Notes: generated by a model not told the origin, from the letters alone. A stretch of DNA of 64,000 nucleotides from Gerris lacustris (GCA_951217055.1 OX578286.1:38534345-38598344), one strand, 5' to 3'. Shown: positions 23,533-36,654, counted from the first letter of the stretch. A program made the numbers and translations.

Positions 23533-23722
23533 CTTGTCAAACAAGTTTGGCAAGCAAGTTTGTCGAACAAGTTTGGCAAGCAAGTTTGTCAAAGAATTTT
23601 GGCAAGCAAGTTTGTCAAACAAGTTTGGCAAGCAAGTTTGTCAAACAAGTTTGTCAAACAAGTTTGTCAAACAAGTTTGTCAAACAAGTTTGGCAAGCAA
23701 GTTTGTCAAACAAGTTTGACGT
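23533..23722 (+). repeat. 13-bp minisatellite
   Basis: About 14 units of 'caagtttgtcaaa' occur, with the variant 'caagtttggcaag' alternating in the left half and uniform units towards the right. It is open in all three forward frames because 13 is not a multiple of 3; not coding. Confidence 0.9.
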
Positions 23723-24840
23723 CCTGTGTTCCACCACATCAAGCCATCCAACTCACAAACTTCACTAACACACAGTAAAACTTACTTGTCAAACAGGCTT
23801 GAATAGCCAAGTTTGATTGTGTATTTGGGCTTTTAGGCATGTACTAGTACTAAATATAATTTTACTTCAGTTTACTCTTATCGGAAATACCCAATCTGTT
23901 CAAACTATAGAATGCTGAAGCTTCAGCATTCTATAGGTAGTCGGGAACTGGGTTGAAAGTTGATTACACAATTTTTATCTCTCAAAAGATTTAATGGTTA
24001 ATAAAAGCGAGTAGAATAATGCAAACTAAAAGATAAAAGTTGCATATATACGAGTATTTCAAACATAATCAATATCTTGACATATATATATATATATATT
24101 ATAATATAATATATATTTTAGGGTAATATATAAAAAGATTATAGATGTCCCTAAAGAATCAGCCCATTGTATCCTAATCTCCTCGGCTTTAAGTTAAATT
24201 GAACTATAAACCCTTCATACAATTTTATTGCAGGTTTTCTTTCGTATCAATAAAAATAGTTTTATGACATTTCTACGTCTTGGAAATATAGATGGGAATA
24301 TATAATAGTACATTACGCGTCGAGTGCGGAAAGTAGCATTTTAAAGATGGCATTTATTCTTGAGTTGTATTTTTTGCCGAATTAATTATTTCTGGAGGAG
24401 TATTAATCTCCACATTTTCGTCAAAGTCACTTGATTCACTTATTGCTTTTCACTAAAAACTCGATATAAACAGTTACTTTAATAAAAGAACACCAAATTA
24501 GTTTTGTTAAATGTAAACAAACTCACTAATCGTGCGTAAAGCTGAAGAATTCCAAAGAAGAGGAATTATTCAGAACTATGAGACGCGCATGCGCAATGAA
24601 TACAAGTACGTAAATAATCACTTTCTATGCATCTAAACAAAGATATAATGTTTATATTTTGTATCAATCGTAGATAAACAATATTTTTTATAATATTTGA
24701 CATGTTAAAGTTTATATATGATACTGATACTGCGGATGATTTGAACTAAATATTGTAAGTTTTATATGGGGGATTTTAATTATTGTTCATTTTTGTTCTT
24801 TTCTTAAGGACATTATTTTATTATTCTTATTATATAATAA
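23723..24840. other. Unassigned intron sequence
   Basis: It contains a short (TA)n at about 24080-24098. A small inverted repeat 'agaatgctgaagc' / 'gcttcagcattct' lies at about 23908-23934. No gene was recognised. Confidence 0.45.
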
Positions 24841-24849
24841 TTTCATGAT

Positions 24850-27800
24850 AAATATACTCCATCTTTGTGCACCATTATCATGGAATGTATACTCCAGTTT
24901 TTTATTCTATTATCATTAAAAATATACTCTATCTTTGTGCTCTATTATCCCGGAAAGTATACTCCATCTTTATGCATCATTATCATGGAAAGTAAACTCT
25001 ACCTTTGTGCACTATTATCACAGAAGCATACTCCATCTTTATGCATCATTATCATGGAAAGTAAACTCTATCTTTGTGCTCTATTATCCCGGAAAGTATA
25101 CTCCATCTTTATGCATCATTATCATGGAAAGTAAACTCTACCTTTGTGCACTATTATCACAGAAGCATACTCCATCTGTATGCATTATTATCATGGAAAG
25201 TAAACTCTATCTTTGTGCTCTATTATACCGGAAAGTATACTCCATCTTTATGCATCATTATCATGGAAAGTAAACTCTACCTTTGTGCACTATTATCACA
25301 GAAGCATACTCCATCTTTATGCATTATTATCATGGAAAGTAAACTCTATCTTTGTGCTCTATTATCCCGGAAAGTATACTCCATCTTTATGCATCATTAT
25401 CATGGAAAGTAAACTCTATCTTCGTGCTCTATTATCCCGGAAAGTATACTCCATCTTTATGCATCATTATCATGGAAAGTAAACTCTACCTTTGTGCACT
25501 ATTATCACAGAAGCATACTCCATCTTTATGCATTATTATCATGGAAAGTAAACTCTATCTTCGTGCTCTATTATCCCGGAAAGTATACTCCATCTTTATG
25601 CATCATTATCATGGAAAGTAAACTCTACCTTTGTGCACTATTATCACAGAAGCATACTCCATCTTTATGCATCATTATCATGGAAAGTAAACTCTATCTT
25701 TGTGCTCTATTATCCCGGAAAGTATACTCCATCTTTATGCATCATTATCATGGAAAGTAAACTCTACCTTTGTGCACTATTATCACAGAAGCATACTCCA
25801 TCTTTATGCATCATTATCATGGAAAGTAAACTCTATCTTCGTGCTCTATTATCCCGGAAAGTATACTCCATCTTTATGCATCATTATCATGGAAAGTAAA
25901 CTCTACCTTTGTGCACTATTATCACAGAAGCATACTCCATCTTTATGCATCATTATCATGGAAAGTAAACTCTATCTTCGTGCTCTATTATCCCGGAAAG
26001 TATACTCCATCTTTATGCATCATTATCATGGAAAGTAAACTCTACCTTTGTGCACTATTATCACAGAAGCATACTCCATCTTTATGCATTATTATCATGG
26101 AAAGTAAACTCTATCTTTGTGCTCTATTATCCCGGAAAGTATACTCCATCTTTATGCATCATTATCATGGAAAGTAAACTACCTTTGTGCACTATTATCC
26201 CGAAAAGTATATTCCATCTTTATGCATCATTATCATGGAAAGTAAACTCTATCTTTGTGCACTATTATCACAGAAGCATACTCCATCTTTATGCATCATT
26301 ATCATGGAAAGTAAACTCTACCTTTGTGCACTATTATCATAGAAGCATACTCCACCTTTATGCATCATTATCATGGAAAGTAAACTCTATCTTTGTGCAT
26401 CATTATCATGGAAAGTAAACTCTATCTTTGTGCATCATTATCATGGAAAGTAAACTCTATCTTTGTGCATCATTATCATGGAAAGTATATATACTCTATC
26501 TTTATGCATCATTATCATAGAAAGCATACTCCATCTTTATGCATCATTATCATGGAAAGTATATTTTATCTTTGTGCAGTATATTATCACGAAAAGCATA
26601 CTCCATCTTTATGCATCATTATCATGGAAAGTAAACTCTATCTTTGTGCATCATTATCATGGAATGTATACTCCAGTTTTTTATTCTATTATCATTAAAA
26701 ATATACTCTATCTTTGTGCTCTATTATCCCGGAAAGTATACTCCATCTTTATGCATCATTATCATGGAAAGTAAACTCTATCTTTGTGCTCTATTATCCC
26801 GGAAAGTATACTCCATCTTTATGCATCATTATCATGGAAAGTAAACTCTATCTTCGTGCTCTATTATCCCGGAAAGTATACTCCATCTTTATGCATCATT
26901 ATCATGGAAAGTAAACTCTACCTTTGTGCACTATTATCACAGAAGCATACTCCATCTTTATGCATTATTATCATGGAAAGTAAACTCTATCTTCGTGCTC
27001 TATTATCCCGGAAAGTATACTCCATCTTTATGCATCATTATCATGGAAAGTAAACTCTACCTTTGTGCACTATTATCACAGAAGCATACTCCATCTTTAT
27101 GCATCATTATCATGGAAAGTAAACTCTATCTTTGTGCTCTATTATCCCGGAAAGTATACTCCATCTTTATGCATCATTATCATGGAAAGTAAACTCTACC
27201 TTTGTGCACTATTATCACAGAAGCATACTCCATCTTTATGCATCATTATCATGGAAAGTAAACTCTATCTTCGTGCTCTATTATCCCGGAAAGTATACTC
27301 CATCTTTATGCATCATTATCATGGAAAGTAAACTCTACCTTTGTGCACTATTATCACAGAAGCATACTCCATCTTTATGCATCATTATCATGGAAAGTAA
27401 ACTCTATCTTCGTGCTATATTATCCCGGAAAGTATACTCCATCTTTATGCATCATTATCATGGAAAGTAAACTCTACCTTTGTGCACTATTATCACAGAA
27501 GCATACTCCATCTTTATGCATTATTATCATGGAAAGTAAACTCTATCTTTGTGCTCTATTATCCCGGAAAGTATACTCCATCTTTATGCATCATTATCAT
27601 GGAAAGTAAACTACCTTTGTGCACTATTATCCCGAAAAGTATATTCCATCTTTATGCATCATTATCATGGAAAGTAAACTCTATCTTTGTGCACTATTAT
27701 CACAGAAGCATACTCCATCTTTATGCATCATTATCATGGAAAGTAAACTCTACCTTTGTGCACTATTATCACAGAAGCATACTCCATCTTTATGCATCAT

Positions 27801-28275
27801 TATCATGAAAAGTAAACTCTTTCTTTGTCCACTATTATCGCAGAAAGCATACTCCATCTTTGTGCTCAATTATCATGAAAAGTATACTCCATCTTTATGC
27901 ATCATTATCATGAAAAGTAAACTCTTTCTTTGTCCACTATTATCGCAGAAAGCATACTCCATCTTTATGCATCATTATCATGAAAAGTAAACTCTTTCTT
28001 TGTCTACTATTATCGCAGAAAGCATACTCCATCTTTGTGCTCAATTATCATGAAAAGTATACTCCATTCTTGTTCACTCTTATCACGAAAAGCCTACTTC
28101 ATCTTTGTGCACTATTATCATGAAAAGTATACTCCATTCTTGTGCACTCTTATCACGAAAAGCCTACTCCATCTTTGTTCACTATTATCATGAAAACTGT
28201 ACTCCAGTCTTGAGCACTCTTATCACAAAAACCTACTCCATCTTTGTGCACTATTATAATGGAAAGTATGCTATT
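24850..28275 (+). repeat. 34/35-bp satellite array with a 139-bp higher-order unit
   Basis: Monomers such as 'tatactccatctttatgcat' + 'cattatcatggaaag' alternate with 'taaactctatctttgtgctc' + 'tattatcccggaaag' and 'taaactctacctttgtgcac' + 'tattatcacagaag'. Four monomers (35+35+35+34) form a 139-bp higher-order unit that repeats many times. The rare variant 'ggaatgtatactccagtttt' appears at 24882 and again at 26661, and 'ctacctttgtgcactattat' + 'cccgaaaag' at 26180 and 27612, showing a large internal duplication. The right edge (27800-28275) is more diverged. Frames are open by periodicity only. Confidence 0.95.
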
Positions 28276-30396
28276 CTCCGGGTACATCACTTATATTCGT
28301 TAATTTGTTTAAAATTAAAAAAAAATCAAAAAACTTTTAGATTGAATGACCCAACCACAGTCTCTAACTGGACTTCATTAATTTGAATATTACATAAATC
28401 TACATTTAGAACATTTTTAATTAAACACTCTCTATAGCTTTTATATCTAAACTAATTTATCTTTCCGTTGAAAAACATTCGAAGCAAAGAGAGTTATTAT
28501 AGAGTAAATAATAAAATGTATTTTCCTAAAATAACTAAAAGGTAACACTGTTTTCCACATATTTGAGTCCTCTTTTAACGTTTAATTTACCTCCTACTCA
28601 ATACTCAGAAACTATTTTATGAATAAGTCAATTTTTTGTATTTTTTTTCTTCATTTTTAATTTAAGTCAATATATTTTTATTTAACTAAGAAGCTATTAA
28701 AAGGCAAATATATAGGTTACATTAAAATTATATTTAATTTCATTTTTAAGTTTTAGGTAGTATTCATACTACGGAAAGTTTAAATTTTAATTTAAATCAA
28801 ATTATAATTATTATTCACAAAGGGATTATATTTAATGTAAAAACAAAAAGGGGATGAGGCGGTGTCAGAGAAGTGAGTTATAGTTTTATTATAAGGTAGA
28901 GTAAAGTGGAACAAGAACAAACATCTACGTCTCGGTGGCGACAGAGGTCAGTAACCAATCAGTAAAGATGGTTAAAAATTTAGTGCAAAACAACAATACA
29001 TTTAAAAAGAAAACCTATACATTCTGTAGGTTAACTAATATTAAGATTGGTTGTTAGTTTGAGAATATTTATTTAATTTGAGAGGTTGTGAGTTCAATCC
29101 CTAGTTGAGCTACTAATTTTTAATTTTTTTGCTTGGGAATGTATTACATCTTATTAAATTTAAAAAGTTAAATAAAATTATAAATTAATTGTTAATCTGT
29201 CAAATAATCCATATCAAATATACTATGCTAATTTTAACTGATTAATAATGATAAACAAGATCATTTCATTAAATATAATAATATATCTTAGTGCATGTCA
29301 TTCTATGTTTATTCATAGAATTATGTAAATGCACATGTATATTATGTTGTAACTATAAATGAGGCTAACAGTACAATACGAGCATATAAGTTTCATAAAG
29401 TCAGTAATTTTAATCTCAGTATCGTTAATAAATCATATTTTATTAATTTATTTTCCGAGGAATATTTAATATTTTCTCTACTTGACATTGTTTGTTTCAA
29501 TTTGATAAATGCATTTTCGATGGTGTTTGCCATTCTGTAGCACATAAATTGTGTCATTTAAAAGATATACGAGTTTACAGATCAATAAGAAAAGTTATAA
29601 AATGGTAGTTTAATGTTAAACTTTGTGTGTGTTGAAAACGAATCTAATTCATTTAGCCTCTGTGTTTTGTTGAGATTGTTTTGTTTGAAAGCCATTAAAA
29701 GGTTAAAGAGGTCAGGGTTATGCTTTGTGTTTGTGAGTGGAAAGATATAAGGGCCACAATGGAAAGGGAAGTAAAAAGAGAGGGTTAGAGATGGTGTCAT
29801 TGAATTGGTTTATAGTTTTATTGTAAGGTAGAGTAGTACTAGTTCGATCCCATAAAGTTAGAGAAGCGACAAGACGATGCCTTAGTCTTCTCCCGCTAAA
29901 ACACTTTACTACCATACGCCAAAAGTATAAATTTCCTTTGCTTTCAACTTACTCCTTGTAATCTTCCCTTAGATGATTGCCCCCTTGTATAAAGAATCTT
30001 ATCAGAAAAGGGGACGAGGACGAACTACTTGACTTGTTTTTCTCCTCTTGTACTTTATTTAAAATTTTATACGAGGACATCAAGATAAAAAAAGTACACA
30101 AAAAGCATAAAAGATTAAAAATATAACTTTTAATATAATTTTGACACGATTCTTATCTTAAAAAATATATTACCTATCTTAAATTTAATAAAAATTTAAA
30201 AGAAAGTAGTAAAGTAAAGTGGGGAAAAGAAAGCTATTTATATTGTAGAATAAAGCGAAATTAAGTAAAATAAATAAAGTAATAATAGTTATATTTCATC
30301 AGGAGAACAGTTCATCTTAGAGCTTCAAAGACAACAATCATAATATACGTTCGCTTCTCAGAGTGGTAAGAGTTGTTTTACATTAGTAAAAACGTT
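28276..30396. other. AT-rich intron sequence; one SINE tail fragment
   Basis: A minus-strand fragment of the SINE family 2 tail ('tcatactacggaaagtttaa', 'tttaaatcaaattataatta') lies at about 28755-28820. 'gagttcaatccctag' at about 29090 is B-box-like but has no A box. A pair of related segments ('tatagttttattataaggta' / 'tatagttttattgtaaggta') sits at about 28880 and 29811. No gene was seen. Confidence 0.5.
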
Positions 30397-30589
30397 ACTT
30401 CATTAGATTATTACTCCCCTTCATTATTTTAGAATATAAATGACTTTGACTAAATAATAATTAAGACAAAGGGATGTTTAGTCCAATGCACTTTGGGACA
30501 AAGGAATATCACACTTCTGTTTTTATAAGGAGAGTAACAGTCTAAAAGAAGAACATTTCGGACACCTTCTTTAGATTGTTACTCCCCTC

Positions 30590-30625
<36 letters not shown>

Positions 30626-30647
30626 TAGAGTAACAATCTAAAGAAGT
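30397..30647. mobile_element. MITE with CTTCTTTAGATTG termini (copy)
   Basis: It begins 'acttcattagattattactc' and ends 'agtaacaatctaaagaagtg'; the internal hairpin arm 'cttctttagattgttactcc' carries a T-run of about 28 (30596-30623). It is orientation-reversed relative to the core of 2813-4611. Confidence 0.78.
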
Positions 30648-30773
30648 GCCGTAAAACATCGAATTTAAAAAAAAGCTGATTTGCATTTACTTACATATAA
30701 TTTTAATACAATGCAGTAGTTTATGAGGATATATTTGTAGAATAAAGTGCCATTAATTAATTTATTTATATAC

Positions 30774-30925
30774 TAGCCTTCCACCCCAACTCCCCGCGCG
30801 GGACTCACTTAAGTAATTAGTGGCTATATTTCCTATTATTAACATTCAATCCATTATTAAGAATAAAATAGCCCCTGACTCAAAGCTTGGAGTATATACA
30901 TTACAATCAAATATATATATATTTA
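30774..30925 (+). mobile_element. Fragment of the CTAGCCTTCACC family
   Basis: 'actagccttccaccccaact' + 'ccccgcgcgg' and 'taattagtggctatatttcc' match the family at 5448 and 46071. It is degenerate and ends near a short TA tract. Confidence 0.55.
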
Positions 30926-31416
30926 TTCTATTTATTAAATTTATTCCTCCATTTTATTATTAGGGGGGAAAAATAAACAATTAAAAAATATATATACTCA
31001 AATAGTCTTAAATCCCTATTAAATATATCAACGCCTCAAGTGTTTCCATATTAATAATAGTTATAAAACAAAACAAACACAAAAGTAAATGCAATCAAAT
31101 TATTTCAGAATAAATTATTTTTAAAGAAAAAGAGTATACATATTAAGATAATTACCAAGCAAACGTAAAAAGCGCAAGTGATAGAAAATTGTAGTTATAA
31201 ATATACAGTATGTCCACGTATAGAGTTGCCTATACGTGTAAATTTAAAAAAAAAAATCGAAGAAAAGTCACTCTTCATAAAATCTCCTGCTTGTTCTTAA
31301 ATGAAGATTTATAGTATTTCTTTTTTCGTCAAAATGTACCCTATTCCTAGAGAGTACAATTTTCTAAAATTGTACAAGAGGAAACCGGTCCAAATTTCGA
31401 CTATTCAAGAAAATAG

Positions 31417-31941
31417 TATATTATGTTACAAGGTTGGGAAGTGAGTTTTTTCTTTACCGCGGCAATTACAATTACTGTCGAGCGAAGCGAGACAGTAACT
31501 ATTGCCAAGGTAAAGAAAAAACACTTCAAAGTCGCGTAGCATATGCTATTTTTTCCGAGGTAGCAGACAATGAAAAAACATTAAATATTAATCACTAATC
31601 AATATATAATAATAACAAATATTAGTACATACTTAAGACTTAAAAAAAGAAACCTTAAAAAGAGGTTACACTATAAGAAAAGATAAATAAAACGCATTGA
31701 CATCTAGCGGATTTTAATCGTACTAGAAGCATTTCTACAAAGACTGCAGCGGTACTAACGGAAGTTTTGACAACTACCCGCCGGACATAAAAAATCTTTT
31801 AGTTCCTAGGACGTAAAAGATTTTTTCTTTACAGCTAGGAGTAATGAATAGATTTTTTAAGTCCACGTAATGAAAAAATGGATTTTAGCTATGTCTTTTA
31901 GGCTCTAAAGTTACTATTTCACAGCCTACCACGGAAAAAAG
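31417..31941. mobile_element. Nested MITE plus hairpin inside the foldback arm
   Basis: 31545-31941 is colinear with the MITE at 22685-23031 ('ttttttccgaggtagcagac', 'gattttaatcgtactag', 'cacagcctaccacgg'). To its left, 31440-31535 is a strong hairpin: 'gttttttctttaccgcggca' and 'ttactgtc' face 'gacagtaactattgccaagg' and 'taaagaaaaaac'. It interrupts the left arm of 31206-32820. Confidence 0.7.
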
Positions 31942-32095
31942 TATTTTTTTATCATTACTTAAATTTATTTTTCGCATAAAAATGCCGATAGGTAATCAAA
32001 TTTCAAAAATCCCCCCCCCCTCCATCATTTATTAAGTCAAATTTGTCTGAATCTAAATACATGAGGGGTCGATTTAAGAATCTCATTGATTTTTA

Positions 32096-32235
32096 AGTTT
32101 TTGGTTGTTTTCATACTACGGAAAGTTTAAATTTTAATTTAAATCAAATTATAATTATTATTAACTACGGGAAACGGACAGTGAAAAATAAACTCCAGCA
32201 CCGGGATTTGAACCACGGGTCTCCTGTATAGAATC
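32096..32235 (-). mobile_element. SINE family 2 fragment (minus)
   Basis: The inverse of the family tail and of the B-box part is present ('tttccgtagtatgaaaac', 'cggtgctggagtttattttt', 'cgtggttcaaatcccggtgc' on the minus strand). It is truncated before the A box, and lies in the loop of the foldback. Confidence 0.65.
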
Positions 32236-32842
32236 TCATTGAGTGCATTAAAAGTTGTGTTATTGCCTTTTTTTGATAAAAAAAAAAACAAAGAGGAAAT
32301 TATTTAGAAAAATTAATTCATGATTGAATTTTTTTTTTATTATTATTTAAATAAATAATATTTAAATAATAAATACGATTTTCTATATAAATGCTTTTAT
32401 ATTGTTTTTATAAAAAAAACAACAATACCACAACTTTTAATGGCAACACTCAATGAGACCTTTAAATCGACCCCTCATGTATTAGAATCACACAAATTTT
32501 ACTTTTTATAAATGGCAGGGAGGGGGGGGGGGGGATTGAAATTTTATTATCGGCATTTTTATGCGAAAAAGAAATTTAGAATAGTATCTAAAAGAAATGA
32601 TAAAGAATACTTGTTTCTTGAATAGTTTAGACCGATTTCCTCTTGTACAATTTTAGGAAATTGTACTTTCTGGGTACAGGGTAAATTTTGAACAAAAAGT
32701 AAAACTATAAATCTTCATTTAAGAACAAGCAGGAGATTTTATGAAAAGTGACTTTTCTCCAAAAAAAAATTTTTTTTTTGGAATTTACTCGTGTAGGCAA
32801 CTTCATCCGTGGACATACTGCATATATAAATACTCTAATTTT

Positions 32843-33110
32843 GCTTCCAAGCTTACCAAAGATATTTGAATATTTTATGTCTCCCATTTCATAAATTCCA
32901 AGAATAAAATCAATTTCAGATACCAGGGAGCAATTTTGGTTCCTTATCTGTGTCAGTCTGTCTCTCAATTTTTTTCGAACCTACATATATCTTAAAAAGT
33001 ACTAATCTGATTTTTATGAATTTTTGATGGTATATCGAAAGCGCGCCTTACTTGTTTTTTTTAGTAAAAGCTCATAGGTATACCTTTTAGGGAAAGTATA
33101 ACATTTATTT
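32843..33110 (+). mobile_element. Family B fragment (copy 3)
   Basis: 'gcttccaagcttaccaaag' lacks the second hairpin arm. 'tttcagataccagggagcaa' and 'tctgtgtcagtctgtctctc' follow the family order. It is diverged and 3' truncated. Confidence 0.55.
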
Positions 33111-33800
33111 TATAAAGTGACAAGGTAACACTGTTGTCAATGCAATTGAATCTCTGTTTAACTTTTTTTCTATGGTTTCTTCTTCGAACAAAATCCAATA
33201 TATAATTATATTTGATAAAAAAAAATTCAATAATAATGGGAATTTTGTTGGAAGGAAAAAAATAACAAATCTAATTATCTAAGGATAGTTAATTTTGTAA
33301 AAAAAAGAAAAAAAAGAAAACCTTTTAGTTCAGTAATTTAATCTGATGTTGGTACCACTGAATCTTTACTTCATTGTTGATTATTGTAAGAAAGAAGAAC
33401 CTCGAGAAAAATGTTATTGAATAAAATCCTATATATTGTTCCCATCTTCTATTGTAATAAAAGGTTGAATACCAAAATTCCTTTTCAGTTCTCCATCGTG
33501 GAACAATATTTTATATCCAAATGTCATTGACTGACTGAATCATTAGTACTTCTTTAAAAGAAAAGAACAAATCTGTAAATGAAATTTTGTAGGTTTCTTC
33601 CTCTCAGCCCCTATACTAGTATATATCCAAATACTAGTATATAATCCATACTAGTATATAACCACATCCTATACTAGTATATAATCCAAATACCATTGAA
33701 TGACTAGCTGAATCATCAGTATTTCTTTTTTTTAAAAAAAACAAATCCTATAACCTCGAAATTTTGTAGTTTTCTTCCTCTCAGACCCTAGTATATAATC

Positions 33801-34757
33801 TAATAGTTATTTATGTAACTAGGCAGCAAAATGAAATTTTACTGACGAGTGATTAGATTAGCCTCCAATTAGAGCCGAAGGCGAGGACAGGCTATGATAA
33901 TTAACTGCCGAGGCGAAGCCAAGGCAGGTAATTTACCCATTTGACTGCTGAGGAAAAGCCGAGGCAGGCAATGAATAAACAAGGCAGAAATGTTTCCTTT
34001 TCTTCCTTGTTGCATACAATATTTTATCTACGGGGGCAGAACAATGAAACTGCTAAAATACCATCTTTATTAATAAGACATAGTTAATTACTATGTCTTA
34101 TTAATAAGATAATAACTTATGTATTAACTAAAATTAATGTTCATAAAGAATCAAATAAGAAGCTTGGGAATAATAACAATAAGTGAATAGCAAACTGAAT
34201 CTATAACAAAAAAAATACAAAACACAAGTTTATAACTCACAAAACTTCTGAATGAATAATGCTCGCAATATAAAATATTTATATATATTTTTACTGACAA
34301 ATTACTAAAAGTATTGAAAGATATCTTCTACTGCTTAGAAGAAAAGAAGTAACTAGGATAAATCAAGAAAAGTAGCTAGTCTAATCTAGAATGACTTTAA
34401 TAATAATAATAATATGGATGTTGGATTTTTACAAGAATTTTCAGTGTAGCCAGTGACTCCACTATTTTTTTAATTAAAGATCTACTATTCATTGAACTTA
34501 TTTAACAGAATTAACAAATATAAACAAATTATTTTATTATTAAAACGTATATTTATTAAATATTACTTATTGAACTATAATATATAATATTATAAGATAG
34601 ATATAATGGTATAAACTGTTATTGCCAACATAGTAACAATAAAAATGTTGCTGCCCAGGCTGCAAAAAGCTTCCTCATTTCACCGCCTAGGCCTTAAAAT
34701 CAAATTTCTCTGCCCGAAATCAGGTCAATAATGCCTCATTTTGCTGCCGCAAGTAGA
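33801..34757. mobile_element. Inverted-repeat element (GGCAGCAAAATGA termini)
   Basis: The left end 'ttatttatgtaactaggcag' + 'caaaatga' faces the right end 'tcattttgctgccgcaagta' + 'gataaatg', an imperfect 30-bp inverted repeat. The interior has repeats 'gccgaaggcgagg' and 'gccgaggcaggcaatg'. It is non-coding. A related terminus 'ttaatagttatttatgcacc' appears at about 22640. Confidence 0.6.
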
Positions 34758-34805
34758 TAAATGCCATTGACTGACTGGCTGAATCATCAGTTTTTTTTTT
34801 ATTAA

Positions 34806-35541
34806 AAACAGGTCAAGTGTGTGCTAGTCAGCACACAGCGAGGGTCCGTAGGCAACACTGTATTGTTTAAGTAGTACCCTATTGATGGTTTTTTTTAAAA
34901 TTCTTAAAATAGGATAGTTCAAAGTAAGCAACTATCCTATGGGTCTGATATTCTCAAAACACATAAACAAACTTATGATAAAGTATTTTTTTGCCACAGA
35001 ACCGGACTACAACCATATAAATACATCGAAGAGACCAAAGTTATAAAAAACGTATTTTGTCAATAAAAAATAAAATAATATTTATTTCGAAATTTCCAAA
35101 AAGTGGTATCTTTACTTTTGGTCGAAGAATGTTCAGGAATTTTTTCAGATTTTATGCACTTCACGTAAGCGAGATAGAGGGGGGGGGGGGGGCACGTTTT
35201 ACACCCAAGTCAAACTTGCCTACGCTCGCCCTATCAAAGTTATAACCAAAGAATTATATATTTTTGTAATCAGCTCGACGTACCCTTTCATATGATACCC
35301 CTCACGGTGTCGAAAAAAAAATAAACAAATTTAAACCCTTAATTTTTTTTACCCTATTTTATTTGAAAAATATTTTTTTTAAGTCGCTAGATTTTTAAAA
35401 TATGTGGGCAGGTACAAGACACATACATGCCAAATTTCAAAGTGATCGGACGAAAAGTGTAGCCGTGAGAGCACGCGACAGGACGGACGGACAGACACAC
35501 GCAGGAAAATATAAGGGTCCTTGGTTTTGCCTACGGACCCT
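34806..35541 (-). mobile_element. Helentron/Helitron-like element, family A (copy 2, reversed)
   Basis: It is the reverse orientation of 3825-4540: 'caggtcaagtgtgtgctagt' + 'cagcacac', then 'gggtccgtaggc' on the left and 'gcctacggaccct' on the right. It shares 'ggtacgtcgagctgattaca' and 'gaatgttcaggaattttttc' with the other copies. It carries a G-run at 35179-35192. Confidence 0.62.
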
Positions 35542-35735
35542 AAAAAACAAATCCTTTAACCATGAAATTTTGTAGGTTTCTTCCTTTCAGCCCCAAGTAT
35601 ATAATCCAAATACCATTGAATGACTAGCTGAATCATTAGTATTTCTTTTTTAAAATAACCAAATCCTATAACCATGAAATTTTGTAGTTTTCTTTCTCTC
35701 AGGCTTTAGTAGGTATATAATCCAAGTGCCATGGT

Positions 35736-36650
35736 AGAAAATCCTTCTAATGTTGAAATTACCTTCCTTTTAAAGACAGTAACCTTTTTAATAAAGGGAT
35801 TTTCCAATCGGCCATTTTAATTTAAGATGGCGGGCTTCTATGGTTGTTCCAACACACCAGATATGTCAGATGTTTTTACACGTGCGCGCTAACTACTCGG
35901 CGACGCCGGTTCCCAATAAAATAATTCATAATTTAACTAAAATTACAATCGAAACAATGACTGCTTTTGAATGTCTTAATTATTAAGCCTTACATCAAAT
36001 AAACATGACTGATTTTTGTAAGGATTCCATATTGCAAATACCTAAATACATTAACTTCTTACGTGTAAAGAGCGTTTGGTTATTATTAAAAAAAAACTAG
36101 TTATACAACTAATCGTTTCAGTAACTTTACCAAAGAAAAGTTATTAAATTTATAACGATAACGCTAAAAGTCAGGTTATGATAAAATGTCTACCTGGCAT
36201 AATTAATTATCCATTACGTAATTTTGGAAAGTTATAAAATAGTTTTAAAGGGCGCAAAACCTGATAGAAAGTTTAAACGATAATTTTATACCTTAATTAT
36301 TAGTTAGTTTTAAGTATTTCAGTTTCGTAAAATCTAGGAAACTTTAGTTCAAGGTTTTTAATAACTTTAAAATCAAGATGGTGTTTTAAGAAGTATGTTA
36401 CACTTAATAGGGATTAACGTCGTAAAAAACTACTGAACCTTTTAGAAATTAATTATTTGTAATGGTTTGGAGTTTTTAATGTTTTAGTTGAATAAATGAA
36501 ATGTGAAGTTATTTTTATGCCTGATGCATTAATAATTTGGAGAAAATAATTCTTTAGTAGTTGGGTCTATTAAGAAAATAATAAAAGCCTTACTTTTGTA
36601 ATATTTCGATCCCTCCTTGGATCATTCTGAAGCTGGCTGTCAGATACATT
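35736..36650. other. Unassigned intron sequence
   Basis: No coding or repeat partner was recognised in this stretch. Confidence 0.4.
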
Positions 36651-36654
36651 CAAA

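Larger units (their letters stand above)
31206..32820. mobile_element. Foldback element with about 380-bp inverted arms (CAGTATGTCCACG), containing nested insertions
   Basis: The termini are CAGTATGTCCACG at 31206 and the inverse CGTGGACATACTG ending at 32820. Arms pair over 'cataaaatctcctgcttgtt', 'tacaattttctaaaattgta' and further in 'tttcgcataaaaatgccga'. Arm pairing is colinear only if 31417-31941 is removed, so that block is a later insertion. The loop (about 32096-32440) holds a SINE family 2 fragment and AT-rich sequence. There is no transposase. Confidence 0.78.
33510..35735 (+). repeat. Diverged tandem repeat split by two separate insertions
   Basis: The unit contains 'gaaattttgtaggtttcttc', 'ctctcagccc', 'tatataatccaaata' and 'cattgaatgactagctgaat' + 'catcagtatttctttt'. 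Copies or parts occur at 33510-33800, 34757-34805 and 35542-35735. An inverted-repeat element (33801-34757) and a Helentron-like element (34806-35541) interrupt it. Confidence 0.65.

Noticed and set aside
23533..23722. Possible CRISPR-like or coding array
   Set aside because: It is a 13-bp tandem repeat without spacers in a eukaryotic intron.
24865..27990. Many overlapping plus-strand frames of 88-123 codons
   Set aside because: They follow from the 34/35-bp satellite periodicity and shift frame every unit; no start context or splice signal supports them.
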